Positions 1 through 5,680 are shown, counted from the stretch's first letter. The stretch: DNA of 7,282 bases from Gammaproteobacteria bacterium (GCA_012735335.1 JAAYHO010000431.1:1-7282), one strand, 5' to 3'. Numbers and translations: made by a program. Notes: generated from the letters alone by a model not told the origin.

Positions 1-32
1 CCCCTGGGGTTGGCGAGCCCCCGCTCGCCGAC
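1..32 (+). repeat. REP element copy A (3' half, cut by window edge)
   Basis: This is the right-hand part of the same two-hairpin element seen whole at 69-123. It contains the second palindrome, with arms GTTGGCGAGC (9-18) and GCTCGCCGAC (23-32), a CCCC loop and one G-T wobble in a 10-bp stem. The left palindrome would lie outside the window. The 36 bp between this copy and the next (33-68) hold nothing I recognise. Confidence 0.8.
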
Positions 33-68
33 TCTCCCTTTCCCTGGCTCGGAGTTTCCGGCTCACAC

Positions 69-123
69 GGCGTAGCGCAGGCGCGCTACACCCCTGGGGT
101 TGGCGAGCCCCCGCTCGCCGACG
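69..123 (+). repeat. REP element copy B (two-hairpin unit, upstream of RAYT)
   Basis: This is a complete 55-bp unit. It begins GGC, then has a perfect 7-bp palindrome GTAGCGC-AGGC-GCGCTAC (72-89), a C/G-rich linker, and a second palindrome GGCGAGC-CCCC-GCTCGCC that extends to 10 bp with one wobble. The GTAG head on the first hairpin is the hallmark of REP sequences served by RAYT transposases. The second hairpin read on the other strand starts GTCGGCGAGC, so the unit may be a head-to-head REP pair (BIME-like). It is the nearest REP upstream of the transposase gene, 109 bp from its start codon. Confidence 0.85.
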
Positions 124-198
124 GCTTTGTACTATTCGTGCATCGGTTGCTGGAAATGTGCGCCAGGTCGCGGCCCTAGGTTTTCAGTAGAGGTAAAG

Positions 199-233
199 TG
201 GCACGTCACTCCATGGAGATGGAACCCGTGCCA
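199..233 (+). promoter_or_regulatory. Inverted repeat over the RAYT start region
   Basis: TGGCACG (199-205) and CGTGCCA (227-233) are perfect 7-bp inverted arms, and the right arm includes the A of the ATG at 233. The 21-nt loop contains a second, 10-nt palindrome CTCCATGGAG (209-218) and the only purine-rich ribosome-binding candidates (GGAG at 215-218, TGGA at 220-223). In the mRNA this would hide the start codon in a stem and the weak Shine-Dalgarno in the loop. That translational damping is an inference; the inverted repeats themselves are directly visible. Confidence 0.4.
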
Positions 234-850
234 TGCTCTCAAGTGACGCATCTCTCGTTGAATGGAAAGACTGGTATTACTCCGGCGCTGCGCCGCACCG
301 GGATGTACCAGGCGTATATCAGTTCATAACCTTCCGGCTGGCGGACTCTCTTCCACAGTCCCTGTTGCGAGAACTGCGCAGACAAGCCCGGTATATGCCT
401 GTCGCACAGCAGGGTGGTTATACCCGCCGCTCAATAGAGCGTTGGCTGGATTCTGGGTTGGGATGTTGTGCTCTGTCGCACCAGGAGTTAGCGCAAACGA
501 TGCGAGATGTCCTTTTGCGTCAGGATGGCCAGCGCTACAGATTGATAGCCTGGTGCATCATGCCCAATCATGTGCACGTACTTATCGAGCCGCATTACTC
601 GATTGCGCGCATCGTACAGACATGGAAGTCCATGACGACTCGCTGGATGCTGTTACACAATGACAGGCTGGGGTTGGGCGTGCCGGGACGCACGTTGTGG
701 ATGCGGGATTACTGGGACAGGTTCATTCGCGACGAGCGCCATTTGAATACGGCAATTCATTACATTCACAACAACCCAGTCAAGGCGGGACTGATCGAGC
801 TGCCGGAGCAGTGGAGATGGTCAAGTGCCTATTGCGAAGGCACGGCGTAG
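233..850 (+). CDS. REP-associated tyrosine transposase (RAYT, Y1/HUH family)
   Basis: This is an intact 205-aa protein of the transposase IS200-like/RAYT family, single-strand DNA nucleases that recognise and cut REP hairpins. Visible motifs in order are an N-terminal PGVYQFITFRLADSLP segment (about 26-41), the metal-binding HUH motif in MPNHVHVLIEP (H113, H115), the family block YWDRFIRDERH (160-170), and HYIHNNPVKAGL (176-187) carrying the probable nucleophile Y177. It ends with the usual WRWSSA tail (194-199). Length suits a full-length RAYT. The start at 233 is the only in-frame ATG before the conserved region, and its ribosome binding site is weak. The codon choice includes several ATA and AGA codons, unlike the neighbouring aceE/aceF/glnE, which suggests a different history. 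The gene sits between copies of its likely substrate repeat, and its TAG stop lies inside the downstream one. It is convergent with aceF. I saw no convincing promoter in 124-232. Family assignment is secure; current activity is unknown. Confidence 0.93.
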   Translation: MLSSDASLVEWKDWYYSGAAPHRDVPGVYQFITFRLADSLPQSLLRELRRQARYMPVAQQGGYTRRSIERWLDSGLGCCALSHQELAQTMRDVLLRQDGQRYRLIAWCIMPNHVHVLIEPHYSIARIVQTWKSMTTRWMLLHNDRLGLGVPGRTLWMRDYWDRFIRDERHLNTAIHYIHNNPVKAGLIELPEQWRWSSAYCEGTA

Positions 851-898
851 CGCAGGGGCGCTACACTCCCGGGGTTGGCGAGCGCCTGCTCGCCGACG
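844..898 (+). repeat. REP element copy C, overlapping the RAYT stop codon
   Basis: This is a complete 55-bp unit. The first palindrome is GTAGCGC-AGGG-GCGCTAC (847-864). The second is GTTGGCGAGC-GCCT-GCTCGCCGAC. Compared with copy B, both loops differ but both stems are preserved, as expected if hairpin structure is what is maintained. The GTAG at 847-850 supplies the TAG stop of the transposase gene. It is followed by a 22-bp spacer (899-920) that recurs exactly after copy D. Confidence 0.9.
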
Positions 899-920
899 AG
901 TTAATGCGGAGATACAGAAG

Positions 921-975
921 GGCGTAGCGCAGGGGCGCTACACCCCCGGGGTTGGCGAGCCCCCGCTCGCCGACG
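921..975 (+). repeat. REP element copy D
   Basis: This is a complete 55-bp unit with hairpin loops AGGG (first, 924-941) and CCCC (second). The first hairpin is like that of copy C and the second like that of copy B, so the loop combinations are mixed between copies, which hints at recombination or conversion within the repeat family. Confidence 0.9.
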
Positions 976-997
976 AGTTAATGCGGAGATACAGAAG

Positions 998-1053
998 GGC
1001 GTAGCGCAGGCGCGCTACACCCCCCAGGGTTGGCGAGCGCCTGCTCGCCGACG
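998..1053 (+). repeat. REP element copy E
   Basis: This is a complete unit of 56 bp, one base longer than the others in the C-rich linker between the hairpins. The loops are AGGC (first, 1001-1018) and GCCT (second). The sequence after it (1054-1074) differs from the 22-bp spacer of the tandem array, so the array ends here. Confidence 0.88.
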
Positions 1054-1074
1054 GGTTGGTGTGCAGGTCCGGAA

Positions 1075-1101
1075 GGCGTAGCGCAGGCGCGCTACACCCC
1101 C
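1075..1101 (+). repeat. REP element copy F (left half only)
   Basis: Only the first palindrome, GTAGCGC-AGGC-GCGCTAC (1078-1095), and a few C residues of the linker are present; the second palindrome is missing. It lies about 30 bp beyond the aceF stop codon, so it would form a 7-bp hairpin in the 3' untranslated part of the aceEF mRNA. It might protect the message or help end transcription, although no T-run follows on the minus strand. No other candidate terminator for aceF is visible in 851-1128; this 278-bp gene-free stretch is otherwise filled by the REP copies and short spacers. Confidence 0.75.
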
Positions 1102-1128
1102 AGCGGTGCAGGCACATTCCCTCAGGTG

Positions 1129-2775
1129 TTACAACAACATCGACCGTATATCCGTCAGCAGTTCGCCAAGGCGCTTGGTGAACTGGGCTGCAGCGGCGCC
1201 GTTGATGGCGCGGTGGTCGTAGGACAGGGATAGGGGCAGCATCAGCCTTGGCTGGAAGGCATTGCCGTCCCACACCGGTTGCATGGTTGCCCGACTGACG
1301 CCGAGGATGGCCACTTCCGGGGTGTTGACGATCGGCGTGAAGTAGGTACCGCCGATGTGTCCCAGGCTGGAGATGGTGAAGCAGGCGCCCTGCATTTCGT
1401 TGGCGCTGAGCTTCTTGTTGCGTGCCTTGTCGGCCAGTTCGGCCGCTTCGGCTGCCAGCTCCAGCAGGCTCTTCTTGTCCACGTCACGGATCACCGCAAC
1501 CAGCAGACCGTCCGGGGTGTCTACGGCAAAACCGATGTGCACGTAGTTCTTCTGGATCAGCTGTTTGCCGTTGGGCGCCAGCGAGACATTGAAGTTCGGC
1601 TGCTCGCGCAGCAGGTGGGCACAGGCCTTGAGCAGGAACGGCAGAACGGTCAGCTTGACGCCGGCCTTTTCCGCCACGGCCTTCTGCGCCTTGCGGAAGG
1701 CTTCCAGCTCGCTGATGTCGGCCAGGTCGAACTGGGTGACATGCGGCACGTTGAGCCAGCTGCGGTGCAGGTTGGCGGCGCCGATCTGCTGCAGGCGGGT
1801 CATGTCGGTCAGTTCCACTTCACCGAAGCGGCTGAAGTCGACTTCCGGCACCTGCGGGATGCCCGCGCCACCGGTAGCGGCTGCACTACCGTCCTTGCGT
1901 TGCTGCATGACGGCTTTCACGTGGGCCTGTACGTCGTCCTTGAGAATGCGGTTGCGGGGGCCGCTGCCGGTGATTTCGCTCAGGTCGACGCCAAACTCCC
2001 GGGCCAGCTTGCGTACTGCAGGTCCGGCGTGCACTTTCTTGCCGCCACGGCTGGGTGCGCCCACCGGGGTGGGGGCGGATTGCTCGGCAGTCGGTGCCGA
2101 GGGGCGCTCTTCCTTGGCCGGCGTCACCGCCACTTCGTCCTGAGCTTCTTCAACGATGGCCGCCGGAGCAGACTCGTCTTCCTCGGCCTCGCCTTCGACA
2201 CGCATGCGCAGCATCAGGTCGCCGGTGCTCACTTCCTGTTCGAGTTTGACCTCGATGGCTTCGATCACCCCGGCGGCCGGAGCGGGAATCTCCATGCTGG
2301 CCTTGTCCGATTCCAGGGTCAGCAGGCTCTGTTCGGCCTCGACCTTGTCGCCGACATTGACCAGCAGTTCGATCACCCGGGCTGTGCCATCCCCGATATC
2401 CGGGATGTTGAAGCTCTGCACGCTGCTTTCAGCTTTCTTCGCTGCGGGCTTTTCCGCCGGGGCGGGGGCGGCCTGCTGTTCCTGCTGCTTCGGCTCTTCA
2501 GCCTTTGCCTGCTCAGCGGGCTGCTCATCAGCGGCTTGTTCACCCCCTTCGATTTCCAGCTCGACCAGGTCGTCGCCTTCCTTCAGGGTGTCGCCGATCT
2601 TGACCTTGATGGCCTTGACCACACCGGCCCTGGGGCTGGGCAGCTCCATGCTGGCCTTGTCCGATTCCAGGGTAACCAGGCTCTGTTCCACTTCCACCCG
2701 GTCGCCGACGGCGACCAGGATTTCGATGACTTCACCTTCACCACCGACGTCGGGTACCTTGATCACTTCACTCAT
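1129..2775 (-). CDS. aceF: Dihydrolipoamide acetyltransferase, E2 of pyruvate dehydrogenase
   Basis: This 548-aa cytoplasmic core enzyme of the pyruvate dehydrogenase complex moves the acetyl group from E1 to CoA through swinging lipoyl arms. There are two lipoyl domains (about 1-76 and 120-194), each with the ESDKASME motif; the lipoylated lysines are K40 and K158. They are joined by long Ala/Pro/Glu/Gln-rich flexible linkers (about 77-118 and 195-245). A peripheral-subunit-binding domain follows at about 247-288 (AGPAVRKLAREFGVDL...GSGPRNRILKDDV). The catalytic domain runs from about 311 to the end, with the C-terminal SYDHRAINGA motif giving H521 and N525. Asn rather than Asp in the second position is, as I recall, also found in the Azotobacter enzyme, so it is not a defect. 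Two lipoyl domains, not three as in E. coli, is the usual Pseudomonas form. The start is fixed by an AAGGAG ribosome binding site 7 nt upstream. It is co-transcribed with aceE, 11 bp away. Confidence 0.98.
   Translation of the reverse strand: MSEVIKVPDVGGEGEVIEILVAVGDRVEVEQSLVTLESDKASMELPSPRAGVVKAIKVKIGDTLKEGDDLVELEIEGGEQAADEQPAEQAKAEEPKQQEQQAAPAPAEKPAAKKAESSVQSFNIPDIGDGTARVIELLVNVGDKVEAEQSLLTLESDKASMEIPAPAAGVIEAIEVKLEQEVSTGDLMLRMRVEGEAEEDESAPAAIVEEAQDEVAVTPAKEERPSAPTAEQSAPTPVGAPSRGGKKVHAGPAVRKLAREFGVDLSEITGSGPRNRILKDDVQAHVKAVMQQRKDGSAAATGGAGIPQVPEVDFSRFGEVELTDMTRLQQIGAANLHRSWLNVPHVTQFDLADISELEAFRKAQKAVAEKAGVKLTVLPFLLKACAHLLREQPNFNVSLAPNGKQLIQKNYVHIGFAVDTPDGLLVAVIRDVDKKSLLELAAEAAELADKARNKKLSANEMQGACFTISSLGHIGGTYFTPIVNTPEVAILGVSRATMQPVWDGNAFQPRLMLPLSLSYDHRAINGAAAAQFTKRLGELLTDIRSMLL
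2290..2319 (-). repeat. Intragenic direct repeat, second lipoyl domain (pair at 2644-2673)
   Basis: These 30 bases are identical to 2644-2673 in the first lipoyl domain of aceF. They encode TLESDKASME around the lipoyl lysine, with the same synonymous codon at all ten positions. The similarity continues beyond on both flanks in broken form, for example a shared CAGGCTCTGTTC 3 bp further on. It marks the duplication of the lipoyl module. Confidence 0.8.
2644..2673 (-). repeat. Intragenic direct repeat, first lipoyl domain (pair at 2290-2319)
   Basis: This is the partner of 2290-2319: 30 identical bases coding for the lipoyl-lysine motif of the N-terminal lipoyl domain of aceF (K40). Confidence 0.8.
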
Positions 2776-2782
2776 GGTATGG

Positions 2783-2789
2783 CTCCTTA
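2783..2789 (-). promoter_or_regulatory. aceF ribosome binding site overlapping the aceE stop
   Basis: Read on the minus strand this is TAAGGAG. Its first three bases are the TAA stop of aceE, and AAGGAG is a near-perfect Shine-Dalgarno 7 nt before the aceF ATG. The overlap implies translational coupling of E1 and E2, so that terminating ribosomes uncover or reload at the aceF start. Confidence 0.85.
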
Positions 2790-5438
2790 TACGTCCAGCG
2801 GGTTGGGTTTGTTCGGGTTCAGGCCGAAGGTGGCCTGGGCTTCGACCAGTACCTCGGGCTGCAATTCACCGTTCTCGACCAGTGCCGCCAGGGCGGTGTA
2901 GGCGATCCAGCGGCGGTCGACCTCGAAGAAGTCGCGCAGCTTGCGGCGGGTATCACTGCGGCCGAAGCCGTCGGTGCCCAGCGCCTTGAAGTTGCCCGGT
3001 ACCCACTGGCGAATCTGTTCGGCGAACAGTTTCATGTAGTCGGTGGAGGCAATCACCGGGCCGGTACGTTCGGCCAGATTCTGCTCGACGTAGCTCAGGC
3101 GACGGGGTTCGGTCGGGTGCAGGCGGTTCCAGCGCTCCACGTCCAGGCCATCGCGGCGCAGTTCGTTGAAGCTGGTCACGCTCCAGATATCCGAGCTGAT
3201 GCCGTAGTTGTTCTGCAACAGGATGGCGGCTTCACGCACTTCGCGCAGAATGGTGCCACTGCCCATCAGCTGAACGTGGTGCTTGCCCTTCTCCTTGGCT
3301 TCATCCAGCAGGTACATGCCGCGGATGATGCCTTCTTCAACGCCTTCGGGCATGGCCGGTTGCGCGTAGGCTTCGTTCATCACGGTGATGTAGTAGAAGA
3401 TGTTTTCCTGCTCTTCCATCATCCGGCGGGTACCTTCACGGATGATCACCGCCAGCTCGTAGCCGTAGGTGGGGTCATAGGTGCGGCAATTGGGGATGGT
3501 CGAGGCCAGAATGTGGCTGTGACCGTCCTCGTGCTGCAGACCTTCACCGTTCAGGGTGGTGCGACCAGCAGTGCCGCCGATCAGGAAGCCCTTGGCGCGG
3601 CTGTCACCAGCGGCCCAGGCCAGGTCACCGATACGCTGGAAGCCGAACATCGAATAGAAGATGTAGAACGGCAGCATCGGCTGGTTGTAGGTGCTGTAGG
3701 CGGTGGCACCGGCCACCCAGCTGGACATGGCACCCGCCTCGGTGATGCCTTCGTTGAGGATCTGGCCCTTCTTGTCCTCGCGATAGAACATCAGCTGATC
3801 CCGGTCTACCGGCTCGTACAGCTGACCGACCGAGGAATAGATGCCGAGCTGGCGGAACATGCCTTCCATACCGAAGGTACGCGCCTCGTCGGGCACGATG
3901 GGCACGATGCGCTGGCCCAGTTCCTTGTCTTTGAGCATCTGCGCGAGGATGCGCACAAAGGCCATGGTGGTGGAGATTTCGCGCTCGCCGGTACCGTCGA
4001 GGATCGACTTGAGGGTCTCCAGCGGCGGAGCCGGGATCGGCGTGCTGCTGACGCGGCGTTGGGGCATGTAGCCACCCAGTGCTTCGCGGCGCGAGTGCAG
4101 GTACTTGTACTCGGGGCTGCCTTCTTCCGGACGGTAGAAGGGCAGGTTCGGCAGGTCATCGTCGCTGATCGGGATGCCGAAGCTGTCGCGGAATTTGCGC
4201 AGGCTCTCGGTATCCACCTGTTTGGTGTTGTGGGCAATGTTCTGGCCCTGGCTGGCGCCGGTACCGTAGCCCTTGATGGTCTTGGCCAGAATCACGCTGG
4301 GCTGACCCTTGTGGTTGCTCGCCGCATGGTAGGCCGCGTAGACCTTGTAGGGGTCGTGGCCGCCACGGTTGAGCTTCCAGATTTCCTCGTCGGACATGTT
4401 CTCGACCATCTTCTTCAGTTCCGGACGGGCACCGAAGAAGTGTTCGCGTACATAGCCGCCATCATTGGCCTTGTAGTTCTGGTAGTCGCCGTCCACGGCT
4501 TCTTCCATGCGCTGTTGCAGCAGGCCGTCGTGGTCGCGGGCCAGCAGCGGGTCCCACAGGCGGCCCCAGATGACCTTGATCACGTTCCAGTCGGCACCAC
4601 GGAAGTTGCCTTCCAGCTCCTGAATGATCTTGCCGTTGCCGCGCACCGGACCGTCCAGGCGCTGCAGGTTGCAGTTGATGACGAAGATCAGGTTGTCCAG
4701 CTTCTCGCGGCCAGCCAGGGAGATGGCGCCCAAGGACTCCGGCTCGTCGCACTCGCCGTCACCGAGGAAGCACCAGACCTTCTGTTTGCCCGGCTCGATG
4801 AAGCCACGGCTTTCCAGGTACTTCATGAAGCGCGCCTGGTAGATGGCCTGAATCGGGCCCAGACCCATGGACACGGTGGGGAATTGCCAGAAATCGGGCA
4901 TCAGCCAGGGGTGCGGATAGGAGGACAGGCCGTCGCCGTCCACTTCCTGGCGGTAGTTGGTCATCTGTTCTTCAGTGATACGGCCTTCGAGGAACGCACG
5001 GGCATAGATGCCCGGTGAGGCGTGGCCCTGGAAATACACCAGGTCGCCGCCGTGTTCCTCGGTAGGAGCCTTGAAGAAGTAGTTGAAGCCGATATCGTAC
5101 AGCGTGGCGCTGGAGGCGAAGGTGGAAATGTGACCACCCAGATCCGGGTCCTGTTGGTTGGCGCGCATGACCATGGCCAGCGCGTTCCAGCGCACCATGG
5201 AGCGGATGCGGCGCTCCATGAACAGGTCGCCGGGCATGGCGGCCTCGTGGGTGACCGGGATGCTGTTGCGGTAGGGCGTGGTGATGGCGTAGGGCAGGTG
5301 CGTGCCACTGCGGCTGGCCAGCTCACCCATGCGTTGGATCAGGTATTCGGCCCGATCTTCGCCTTCGTTGTCGAGAACGGATTCCAGGGCATCGAGCCAT
5401 TCCTGGGTTTCGAGTGGATCGATATCGTCATGCTTCAT
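2787..5438 (-). CDS. aceE: Pyruvate dehydrogenase E1 component (homodimeric type)
   Basis: This 883-aa thiamine-diphosphate enzyme decarboxylates pyruvate and acetylates the lipoyl groups of AceF. It is the single-chain E1p of gammaproteobacteria, not the alpha/beta type. Visible landmarks are GGHISTFASSATLYD with H103, QGHASPG with H139, and the ThDP/Mg motif GDGECDEPES (227-236) ending in the NCN at 255-257. Next come the mobile loop with IAHN (H403), the catalytic glutamate in EGITEAGA (E567, corresponding to E571 of E. coli), and GLQHEDGHSH (633-642). Length matches family members of about 880-890 aa. I chose the ATG at 5438 (MKHDDIDPLETQEWLD) because GGAG lies 6 nt upstream and homologues begin with this segment. 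An in-frame ATG at 5513 would add 25 residues but has no ribosome binding site and lies in a structured leader. It is the first gene of the aceE-aceF operon, divergent from glnE. Confidence 0.98.
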   Translation of the reverse strand: MKHDDIDPLETQEWLDALESVLDNEGEDRAEYLIQRMGELASRSGTHLPYAITTPYRNSIPVTHEAAMPGDLFMERRIRSMVRWNALAMVMRANQQDPDLGGHISTFASSATLYDIGFNYFFKAPTEEHGGDLVYFQGHASPGIYARAFLEGRITEEQMTNYRQEVDGDGLSSYPHPWLMPDFWQFPTVSMGLGPIQAIYQARFMKYLESRGFIEPGKQKVWCFLGDGECDEPESLGAISLAGREKLDNLIFVINCNLQRLDGPVRGNGKIIQELEGNFRGADWNVIKVIWGRLWDPLLARDHDGLLQQRMEEAVDGDYQNYKANDGGYVREHFFGARPELKKMVENMSDEEIWKLNRGGHDPYKVYAAYHAASNHKGQPSVILAKTIKGYGTGASQGQNIAHNTKQVDTESLRKFRDSFGIPISDDDLPNLPFYRPEEGSPEYKYLHSRREALGGYMPQRRVSSTPIPAPPLETLKSILDGTGEREISTTMAFVRILAQMLKDKELGQRIVPIVPDEARTFGMEGMFRQLGIYSSVGQLYEPVDRDQLMFYREDKKGQILNEGITEAGAMSSWVAGATAYSTYNQPMLPFYIFYSMFGFQRIGDLAWAAGDSRAKGFLIGGTAGRTTLNGEGLQHEDGHSHILASTIPNCRTYDPTYGYELAVIIREGTRRMMEEQENIFYYITVMNEAYAQPAMPEGVEEGIIRGMYLLDEAKEKGKHHVQLMGSGTILREVREAAILLQNNYGISSDIWSVTSFNELRRDGLDVERWNRLHPTEPRRLSYVEQNLAERTGPVIASTDYMKLFAEQIRQWVPGNFKALGTDGFGRSDTRRKLRDFFEVDRRWIAYTALAALVENGELQPEVLVEAQATFGLNPNKPNPLDV

Positions 5439-5444
5439 ATTTTT

Positions 5445-5448
5445 CTCC
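5445..5448 (-). promoter_or_regulatory. aceE ribosome binding site
   Basis: GGAG on the minus strand is followed by AAAAAT and the ATG at 5438, a good 6-nt spacing. This decides the aceE start against the upstream in-frame ATG at 5513, which has no purine-rich stretch before it. Confidence 0.8.
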
Positions 5449-5468
5449 AGACCTTGTGAGTCCCAGGT

Positions 5469-5518
5469 AAAAAACGGTCGCATCTGCGGAGTAGGGAGTA
5501 ATGACTCGGACATGCGAC
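5469..5518 (-). promoter_or_regulatory. Inverted repeat and U-run in the aceE leader (possible attenuator)
   Basis: On the minus strand GTCGCAT (5518-5512) and ATGCGAC (5483-5477) are perfect 7-bp arms separated by 28 nt. The right arm is followed by CG and six T residues (5474-5469). The loop can form a small inner stem GAGT-CATT-ACTC. A stem followed by a U-run between the probable promoter and the aceE ribosome binding site resembles an intrinsic terminator or attenuator. The long loop makes it weaker than a classical one, so the role is uncertain. Confidence 0.35.
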
Positions 5519-5531
5519 AGTCGAGGGTGTG

Positions 5532-5546
5532 TGTAGTTTTACTACA
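5532..5546. promoter_or_regulatory. Operator-like site 1, TGTAGT-TTT-ACTACA
   Basis: This is a perfect 6-bp inverted repeat around a 3-bp centre. The inner core TAGT-N3-ACTA fits the TNGT-N3-ACNA consensus of FadR-subfamily GntR regulators, the group that includes PdhR, LldR and GlcC. It overlaps the expected aceE transcription start just downstream of the -10 candidate, a classical repressing position. The same arms recur at 5583-5597. Which regulator binds is an inference. Confidence 0.7.
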
Positions 5547-5573
5547 TTTTAAACAAAAAGACTATCTGGTCAC
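5546..5573 (-). promoter_or_regulatory. Probable sigma-70 promoter of aceEF
   Basis: On the minus strand GTGACC (5573-5568) resembles a -35 box (4 of 6), and TAAAAT (5551-5546) resembles a -10 box (5 of 6), with a 16-bp spacer in AT-rich DNA. Transcription would start near 5539, giving a leader of about 100 nt. The two inverted-repeat sites bracket this promoter, one at the start site and one just upstream of -35, which supports the placement. Confidence 0.5.
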
Positions 5574-5582
5574 GGCTTTTTC

Positions 5583-5597
5583 TGTAGTGAAACTACA
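5583..5597. promoter_or_regulatory. Operator-like site 2, TGTAGT-GAA-ACTACA
   Basis: This is the second perfect copy of the inverted repeat at 5532-5546, with only the central triplet changed. The centres are 51 bp apart, close to five helical turns, so two bound dimers would sit on nearly the same DNA face and could cooperate, perhaps by looping. It lies just upstream of the candidate aceE -35 box and about 90 bp before glnE. Confidence 0.7.
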
Positions 5598-5676
5598 TTG
5601 AAAGGCCGGAATTTTCCAGTCCGACCTTTTCCCTCTGCACTGTGCGTGGCAAGCTGCACCCTTCGGATATTTATTC

Positions 5677-5680
5677 AGGA
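5677..5680 (+). promoter_or_regulatory. glnE ribosome binding site
   Basis: AGGA is followed by TAGACC and the ATG at 5687, a spacing of 6 nt, which supports this as the glnE start. I could not find a convincing glnE promoter in 5598-5676. Confidence 0.65.

Larger units (their letters stand above)
844..1053 (+). repeat. 77-bp tandem array of REP unit plus spacer
   Basis: The REP unit plus a 22-bp spacer (starts AGTTAATGCGG, ends ATACAGAAG) is repeated with a period of 77 bp. The units run 844-920 and 921-997, and a third REP at 998 then has a different continuation. The two spacers (899-920 and 976-997) are identical, while the REP parts differ at a few bases, mainly in hairpin loops. This points to a fairly recent tandem duplication of a REP with its flank. 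All copies lie in the same orientation. Confidence 0.88.

Noticed and set aside
199..214. Sigma-54-like promoter starting TGGCACG upstream of the RAYT gene
   Set aside because: The -24 part is good but the matching -12 position reads TCCAT and not TTGCA, so the essential GC is missing.
844..1101. Possible CRISPR array (regular repeats with spacers)
   Set aside because: The repeats are 55 bp with two hairpins, the two 22-bp spacers are identical to each other, and no cas genes are present; it is a REP tandem array.
1201..1230. Asn in place of Asp in the AceF catalytic HRxxDG motif as a possible inactivating change
   Set aside because: As I recall, Azotobacter E2p also has Asn at this position and is active, so it is a lineage feature and not a defect.
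938..1273. Small open frames across the REP array on both strands
   Set aside because: They read through palindromic repeats and the aceF 3' end; the predicted peptides only reflect the repeat sequence.
1279..2901. 540-codon open frame on the plus strand opposite aceF
   Set aside because: It is an antisense shadow of aceF caused by GC-rich codon bias; the protein is low-complexity and has no recognisable motif, while aceF is certain.
3117..5018. 633-codon open frame on the plus strand opposite aceE
   Set aside because: It is an antisense shadow of a well-conserved enzyme, without a ribosome binding site or family motif.
5604..5626. Hairpin GGCCGGA...TCCGACC followed by TTTT upstream of glnE
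   Set aside because: The stem has a C-A mismatch on the plus-strand RNA and a 9-nt loop; it is too weak to call as a terminator or attenuator.
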